Source: Nitrospinota bacterium
Lineage (GTDB): Bacteria > Nitrospinota > Nitrospinia > Nitrospinales > VA-1
DNA: 35,194 bases
Direction: 5' to 3'
NCBI GenBank assembly: GCA_009873635.1
Contig: WAHY01000007.1
Coordinates: 1-35,194, forward strand
Numbering within the stretch: position 1 is the stretch's first letter; the number at the start of each line of letters is the position of its first letter. Made by a program: the position numbers and the translations under genes. Shown here piece by piece: positions 31,304 through 35,194 of the stretch. A model generated the notes under the pieces. It was not told the origin of the DNA, made no database searches, and worked only from the letters and a program-made list of their open reading frames with translations.

Positions 31304-32548
31304 GCGCTCGGGACATTTAACCGAATATAGCTCCATGGAGCGAATATAAATCAGATAGGTGGCGAAAATTGTCGCGCCAAACGCGGCGATGGATATAAAT
31401 ATATGTACCAAATCGAAAACTGTTGTGAGCATAAGAAAATGGATGAAATCCCGGTTGGCAAGTTTGTCAGCTAATGAGGGCTGTGATTTTGAAGATGGTT
31501 TAAAATCGCTTGAACTTTTGTTGACAATAGATGATCCCAGAAGAAAAAATGAGGTAAGGCTGGCAAATGCGGCCAATATCCCTAAGTATATATACAATTG
31601 TTCGCCTGTTGCTTTGCTCATTCCCCACCCAATAGCCCCAAACACTAAGAAGTGAACAATGTTGTCGCAAAGAATGTCCAGCTTGCCACCTAATTCGGAC
31701 TCCATGAATTTAAGCCTGGCTATTTCTCCATCTACTCCATCCACCCAGGTCGAAAAGACCAGCAATATACCTCCGTACACATTCGCCTGGTAAGTTCCTT
31801 GAAAAAAGCAAAAGGCTGCTAATAATCCCATCACAAAACTCAATAGCGTAATTTGGTTGGGGCTGATAGGCGTGTTTAAAAAAAATCGGCTGAGTTTTCT
31901 GGACACCGGGCGAGACAAAAGTCTGGTTATTGTGCTGTCATGGTTTTGACCAGAACCTTTAAGCAGTTGTTCGTGTAAAATGTTAAAATCATTATGCTCC
32001 AAAATATGGTCTTTTACAGGGCCGGGTATGGATAAAAATGTTTGTTGGTCTTCTGTGAAATGCTCGTGTTCTGCTTTGGCATTTGTTTGAATTTTGTCGA
32101 CCAATGACTCTAGTTGCTCATGGTTGAGGTCCAAGCTTTCAGGGCTTTTTGAGTTTTTCGTCCCCGTTTTATCTAATACAGAATTTACTTCTTTTTTATC
32201 ATGAAGTGCTGACCCATTAAAAAGAAGAACCCTGCTTTTCAGGTTTTTTAATGTTTCTTTTAATTTTTCGGGATTAGAAACCCAATGAACATTAGAGGTA
32301 ATGCGAAAATCTTGCCCAACAAGAATCTCTAAAGATTTTAGGTCTTGCGTGTCCATATATACGATGATGTCATGCAGTCCGCATCGCTGAAGAGTCAGAA
32401 TGTTTCTTAAAAGAAAGGGGACTCCTGCTATGGTAGATCCATACCACTCTGTAGCTTTCCAGGGGTCTGGTGGGGACGGTAAGCGAAGAACTGCGCACTC
32501 CTTATGATATGGGGTCTTGGTTAATGAAGAGTTTGTGTGTTCGTTCAT
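31298..32548 (-). CDS. Fusion of degenerate nucleotidyltransferase domain and CDP-alcohol phosphatidyltransferase (DIPPS/IPCT-like)
   Basis: A 416-residue protein. Residues about 18-190 look like a nucleotidyltransferase fold without its GxGxR loop or the MGDH metal site (GVPFLLRNILTLQRCGLHDIIVYMD; SRVLLFNGSAL), so catalysis there is unlikely. Residues about 205-410 are a CDP-alcohol phosphatidyltransferase: PISPNQITLLSF, DGVDGEIAR, then GGKLDILCDN, with all catalytic Asp present and about six membrane helices. The layout equals the bifunctional IPCT-DIPPS enzymes, in which CDP-inositol is condensed with inositol-1-phosphate; here the separate 30574 gene would supply the cytidylyltransferase. 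It faces the inositol-phosphate synthase gene across a divergent promoter region. Confidence 0.86.
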   Translation of the reverse strand: MNEHTNSSLTKTPYHKECAVLRLPSPPDPWKATEWYGSTIAGVPFLLRNILTLQRCGLHDIIVYMDTQDLKSLEILVGQDFRITSNVHWVSNPEKLKETLKNLKSRVLLFNGSALHDKKEVNSVLDKTGTKNSKSPESLDLNHEQLESLVDKIQTNAKAEHEHFTEDQQTFLSIPGPVKDHILEHNDFNILHEQLLKGSGQNHDSTITRLLSRPVSRKLSRFFLNTPISPNQITLLSFVMGLLAAFCFFQGTYQANVYGGILLVFSTWVDGVDGEIARLKFMESELGGKLDILCDNIVHFLVFGAIGWGMSKATGEQLYIYLGILAAFASLTSFFLLGSSIVNKSSSDFKPSSKSQPSLADKLANRDFIHFLMLTTVFDLVHIFISIAAFGATIFATYLIYIRSMELYSVKCPERS

Positions 32549-32842
32549 GAGACAGTTGGCGGTTAAAACTTTTTTGAATTAATTATATGCGGTTAATTAT
32601 ATATGGTGATTATCTGATTTAGAAGAGTTTGCTTTAGGCCTTGTATTAAAAGGATATTCAGTTTTTTCTAATAATCCAATATTGGAAAATAAAACTATCC
32701 AATAAGAGTGTAGGATGTTATTCTCACGCAGAATTAGCAAATTTTCCACGATTGTACCTTACTTCTTGCTAGAACGGCTTTCCAATTGAACCTGTTTGCA
32801 ACTACTAGAGTGCGGTCTTAACAAATTTGGAGATAGACTTTA
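32549..32842. other. Divergent promoter region of the inositol genes
   Basis: A 294-base AT-rich gap between the fused transferase gene and the inositol-phosphate synthase. It has a direct repeat TTAATTATAT (32579-32588 and 32593-32602, 14-base phase) and a CCAATATTGG palindrome near 32676. These are candidate binding sites but could be AT-rich chance. Confidence 0.4.
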
Positions 32843-34195
32843 ATGAATGAGGCTGGTGATTCATATAGCGGCATGGCGAAAGAAATCGCGCCTTCAAAAG
32901 GCAAGCTGGGTGTTTTGTTGCCAGGAATGGGAGCGGTTAGTTCGACTCTTATAGCGGGAGTCTTCCTGGTAAATTCGGGGCATGCTAAACCCATTGGATC
33001 GGTAACACAAATGTCGCGAATACGTTTGGGTAAAAGGGATAACCCACGGTATCCCTTGATTAAGGATTTTGTCCCTCTTGCAGACCTGGAAGATATTGAA
33101 TTTGGGGGATGGGATATTTATGACGATAACTGCTATCAGGCGGCCCTGGCTTGTGGGGTGATTGAAAAGCAGGAACTTGATCTGGTAAAGGAACAGCTTG
33201 AGGCTATCAAACCTTGGGCTGCTGTGTTTGACCCCACTTTTGTGAAAAACCTGACCGGAACAAATATAAAGAGTGCTCCTAATAAAATGGAGCTGGCCAA
33301 ACTTTTGATGCAGGATATTGAAACCTTTAAAAAGGAAAAAAGTTTGGAGCGACTGGTGATGTGCTGGTGTGGTTCGACAGAAGCTTATCAGGACTGTATG
33401 GATCATGAAGCGTTTCAAACTTTGGAATCGTTTGAGTCGGCATTGGAAAATGATCTTGATTTGATTCCGCCTTCAATGATTTATGCTTATGCGGCTCTGA
33501 AAATGGGAGTTCCCTTTGCCAACGGTTCTCCAAACCTCACTGTAGATGTTCCGGCACTGATCGAATTATCGATCAAAAACAAAACGCCTATAGGAGGCAA
33601 AGATTTTAAAACAGGCCAAACTTTGATGAAGACAATAGTAGCTCCAGGTCTCAAATCCAGGATGCTGGGGCTTGATGGATGGTTTTCCAGTAACATACTA
33701 GGTAACCGCGACGGGGAAGTGCTCGATGACCCTGATTCATTCAGGTCTAAAGAGGTGAGTAAAGGATCGGTTCTGGAAAGTATCTTGCAGGATGATCTTT
33801 ATCCGGACCTTTATGGTGATTACTACCATAAAATTCGTATTGAATACTATCCGCCAAGAGGGGATGCCAAGGAAGGATGGGATAATATAGATATCCAGGG
33901 TTGGTTGGGGCAAAAAATGCAATTGAAAATTAATTTTCTCTGTCGCGATTCAATTTTAGCTGCCCCTGTAGTTCTCGATCTGGTCTTGTTTCTGGATCTG
34001 GCCCAAAGGGCTGGAATGAGAGGCGTCCAGGAATGGCTTTCGTTTTATTTTAAATCTCCTCAGTGCAGGCCGGACCTCAAACCGGTAAACTCGCTATTCG
34101 ACCAGGATGAGAAACTAAGAAATACTTTGCGAATCATCATGGGTGAGAAGGTGATTGACCACTCAGGTTTAGATTATTACGAAAACAAGGGTTGA
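32843..34195 (+). CDS. ino1: myo-Inositol-1-phosphate synthase (inositol-3-phosphate synthase)
   Basis: A 450-residue NAD-dependent enzyme that cyclises glucose-6-phosphate to inositol phosphate. The N-terminal dinucleotide-binding region is GVLLPGMGAVSSTLIAGV. The diagnostic stretches are GGKDFKTGQTLMKTIVAP, LKSRMLGLDGWFSSNILGNRDGEVLDD and SKEVSKGSVLESIL, with the active-site lysines in GGKDFKTG and near DYYHKIRIEYYPPRGD. The length lies between the short (about 360) and eukaryotic (about 510) classes and fits the Bacteroidota/Planctomycetota-type bacterial group. GGAG lies about 10 bases before the ATG. It supplies the substrate for the cytidylyltransferase and transferases encoded nearby. 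Confidence 0.95.
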   Translation: MNEAGDSYSGMAKEIAPSKGKLGVLLPGMGAVSSTLIAGVFLVNSGHAKPIGSVTQMSRIRLGKRDNPRYPLIKDFVPLADLEDIEFGGWDIYDDNCYQAALACGVIEKQELDLVKEQLEAIKPWAAVFDPTFVKNLTGTNIKSAPNKMELAKLLMQDIETFKKEKSLERLVMCWCGSTEAYQDCMDHEAFQTLESFESALENDLDLIPPSMIYAYAALKMGVPFANGSPNLTVDVPALIELSIKNKTPIGGKDFKTGQTLMKTIVAPGLKSRMLGLDGWFSSNILGNRDGEVLDDPDSFRSKEVSKGSVLESILQDDLYPDLYGDYYHKIRIEYYPPRGDAKEGWDNIDIQGWLGQKMQLKINFLCRDSILAAPVVLDLVLFLDLAQRAGMRGVQEWLSFYFKSPQCRPDLKPVNSLFDQDEKLRNTLRIIMGEKVIDHSGLDYYENKG

Positions 34196-34504
34196 GCTGG
34201 TTTAATTGGCTTGTCAATATTGGCTCTTCTTGCTTTCAGCTTGGCAAATTATCTCAAAGCCAGGGAACTAACAATCCTTCAATAGCTTAGTGGCTTTTAT
34301 CAAAAAAACTGCTATTTGGTAGTAATCGTGCTTTCTCTGTCCTTGTTTTTTCGGAGTATTCTTAATTTTTCCTTCAAAAAACTCTTATCAAATTTAATTT
34401 TTATCAAAGATATTTTGTGTTTATTTCCACTAAGTCTAAAGAGTAAATCTGAAGGGCATTAGGGGGAATTTTATTTAGCCATTGAAAAAATTAGCTTTAT
34501 TTTC

Positions 34505-34533
34505 TTGACATCGTTTGCGGTTAGCCTTATGGT
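34505..34533 (+). promoter_or_regulatory. Sigma-70-type promoter of the 63-residue gene
   Basis: TTGACA (34505-34510), 17-base spacer, TATGGT (34528-34533). A perfect -35 at ideal spacing with a 4-of-6 -10 match. The start of transcription is expected near 34540, giving a leader of about 100 bases. Confidence 0.6.
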
Positions 34534-34555
34534 GAATGTTAGTTGCAGGGTAAAT

Positions 34556-34602
34556 CTTATTTTTTGGTTTATCATTTAGGAGAAAAGCTGCCAAAAAATA
34601 AG
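34556..34602 (+). promoter_or_regulatory. 12-bp inverted repeat in the leader
   Basis: CTTATTTTTTGG (34556-34567) and CCAAAAAATAAG (34591-34602) pair perfectly over 12 bases with a 23-base loop that contains an AGGAGA sequence. The real ribosome site (GGAGG, 34622-34626) lies outside it. The hairpin could protect or regulate the mRNA, or be a protein binding site. Confidence 0.55.
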
Positions 34603-34637
34603 GCATCAATGACTTTTTTTTGGAGGCAGGGCGCGTT

Positions 34638-34829
34638 ATGTTCTACGAAGTCAGGATTTTCGACGCCAAAGGAGAACTGAAAAAAGTTTTATCCCCTAAA
34701 AAGTTAAGCAACCGATTTTGGAAAAACGGTGACCAGAATTTAATCGACTTTGGTGATAAGGACAATTCATCCTCAGATTGGGACAGCAAAAAGATTGTCA
34801 AGGATGAATATCAACTTGAAGATCGTTGA
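34638..34829 (+). CDS. Small hypothetical protein of 63 residues
   Basis: Starts at ATG 34638 with GGAGG 11 bases upstream; a TTG at 34620 would overlap that site. The product is soluble, charged and acidic at the C-terminus: MFYEVRIFDAKGELKKVLS, then KKLSNRFWKNGDQNLIDFGD. The first part looks like a short beta-strand pair followed by a helix. I do not recognise the family. It has its own promoter, structured leader and strong terminator, so it is likely a well-expressed single-gene unit. Confidence 0.75.
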   Translation: MFYEVRIFDAKGELKKVLSPKKLSNRFWKNGDQNLIDFGDKDNSSSDWDSKKIVKDEYQLEDR

Positions 34830-34863
34830 TTAAAAATGTTTTAGAAGATTAATAAAAAGATTT

Positions 34864-34896
34864 ATGGCATGGAGCTTATGCTCTATGCCATTTTTT
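34864..34896 (+). terminator. Rho-independent terminator
   Basis: A 12-bp stem (ATGGCATGGAGC with GCTCTATGCCAT, one G-U pair) with a TTAT loop (34864-34891) is followed by six Ts (34891-34896). It lies 34 bases after the stop of the small gene. The upstream A-rich tract (AATAAAAAGA) also makes it a potential bidirectional signal. Confidence 0.9.
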
Positions 34897-34995
34897 ATGC
34901 CTTAAAAGAGAGCTTTCCTGTATTATTTTTTTATTTCCCGTATTTTCTCTGATCTAGGGTTATGAGGGGTTGAATCTCGATATAAGAGTTGATTT

Positions 34996-35194
34996 ATGTA
35001 TATTACGTCTGCAGACCAGTTGAATGAATTTTGCAAAAATATTGGGTCTGCTGAAGTCGTGGCAGTAGACACTGAATTTGTGCGGGAAAGAACCTATTTC
35101 CACCGTGTCGGGCTGATTCAAGTGGGCGCGGGAAAACATTTCGCGGCCATTGATCCAATAATGCTTTCTGATTTATCGCCATTATTGGATTTGC
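34996..35194 (+). CDS. rnd: Ribonuclease D-like 3'-5' exonuclease, N-terminal part (3' end outside window)
   Basis: An ATG at 34996 opens a frame that runs to the window edge (66 codons). The translation has the DEDD exonuclease motif I as VVAVDTEFVRERTYFHRVGL, then IQVGAG and FAAIDPI, the conventional N-terminus of RNase D, which trims tRNA 3' ends. TAAGAG upstream is a weak ribosome site. The HRDC domain and motifs II and III lie outside the window. Confidence 0.88.
   Translation, partial: MYITSADQLNEFCKNIGSAEVVAVDTEFVRERTYFHRVGLIQVGAGKHFAAIDPIMLSDLSPLLDL

Larger units (their letters stand above)
34196..34637. other. Intergenic region and leader of the 34638 gene
   Basis: 442 bases without a gene. 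The first 300 bases are AT-rich and show nothing specific. The last part holds a good promoter (34505-34533) and a leader with a long inverted repeat (34556-34602). Confidence 0.6.

Noticed and set aside
32579-32602. Direct TTAATTATAT repeats in the divergent inositol promoter region as an operator.
   Set aside because: The sequence is very AT-rich and the repeats are short; kept only as a remark in the intergenic entry.
1-35194. CRISPR arrays, transposases, integrases, phage genes, rRNA or tRNA genes.
   Set aside because: None was seen on either strand apart from the palindromic repeat at 20425-20508.

Overview
This 35.2 kb window comes from a Gram-negative bacterium of moderate to low GC content. 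It has a complete type II secretion (Gsp) operon, lipoproteins, a c-type cytochrome lipoprotein and few mobile elements. The combination of a sulfur-carrier cysteine cluster, a radical SAM/SPASM/PCP_red protein, DIPPS-type inositol genes and a Gsp operon with a PilM/PilN-like GspL suggests a deep marine lineage such as Nitrospinota or a former deltaproteobacterium. That placement is inference from gene style only; no rRNA or tRNA is present to anchor it.

Layout. (1) 1-2480, plus strand: the end of one half-ABC exporter and all of its partner, a heterodimeric MdlA/MdlB (TM287/288-like) pair. A small exported TPR protein follows. (2) 3086-7832, minus strand: an amino-acid/sulfur operon in the order cysK, thrC, MoaD/CysO-like sulfur carrier, ThiF/MoeB-like activating enzyme, second cysteine synthase (CysM-like), [2Fe-2S] ferredoxin. 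It looks like a protein-thiocarboxylate route to cysteine. (3) 7999-19692, minus strand: an uninterrupted type II secretion operon gspC-E-F-G-H-I-J-K-L-M-D, with overlapping or closely spaced genes. No prepilin peptidase (GspO) is present. (4) 20019-24437: an unrecognised gene divergent from gspC, an 84-bp palindromic dispersed-type repeat, a radical SAM/SPASM protein with a C-terminal PCP_red domain, a cytochrome c lipoprotein followed by a decayed copy of its heme motif, an STN-domain gene interrupted by an in-frame TAG, and an FxsA-family protein. (5) 24546-28313: a methyltransferase/FAD-oxidoreductase pair and, convergent to it, HDOD, YdcH-like and TsaB genes. (6) 28770-34195: an inositol-phosphate locus. 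It has a CDP-alcohol phosphatidyltransferase with a doubtful 5' end, a flippase-like membrane protein, an inositol-1-phosphate cytidylyltransferase-like enzyme, a second CDP-alcohol phosphatidyltransferase fused to a degenerate nucleotidyltransferase domain, and a myo-inositol-phosphate synthase. (7) 34505-34896: a self-contained unit with promoter, 12-bp inverted repeat in the leader, 63-codon gene and strong terminator. The start of an RNase D gene follows and runs off the window.

The most interesting areas are the inositol locus (de novo inositol phosphate to CDP-inositol to a phosphodiester product, with two different synthases), the sulfur-carrier protein that carries two residues after its Gly-Gly, and the small broken or decaying pieces (cysK 3' frameshift, TAG in the STN gene, heme-motif duplicate). 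These last could be real decay or assembly errors.
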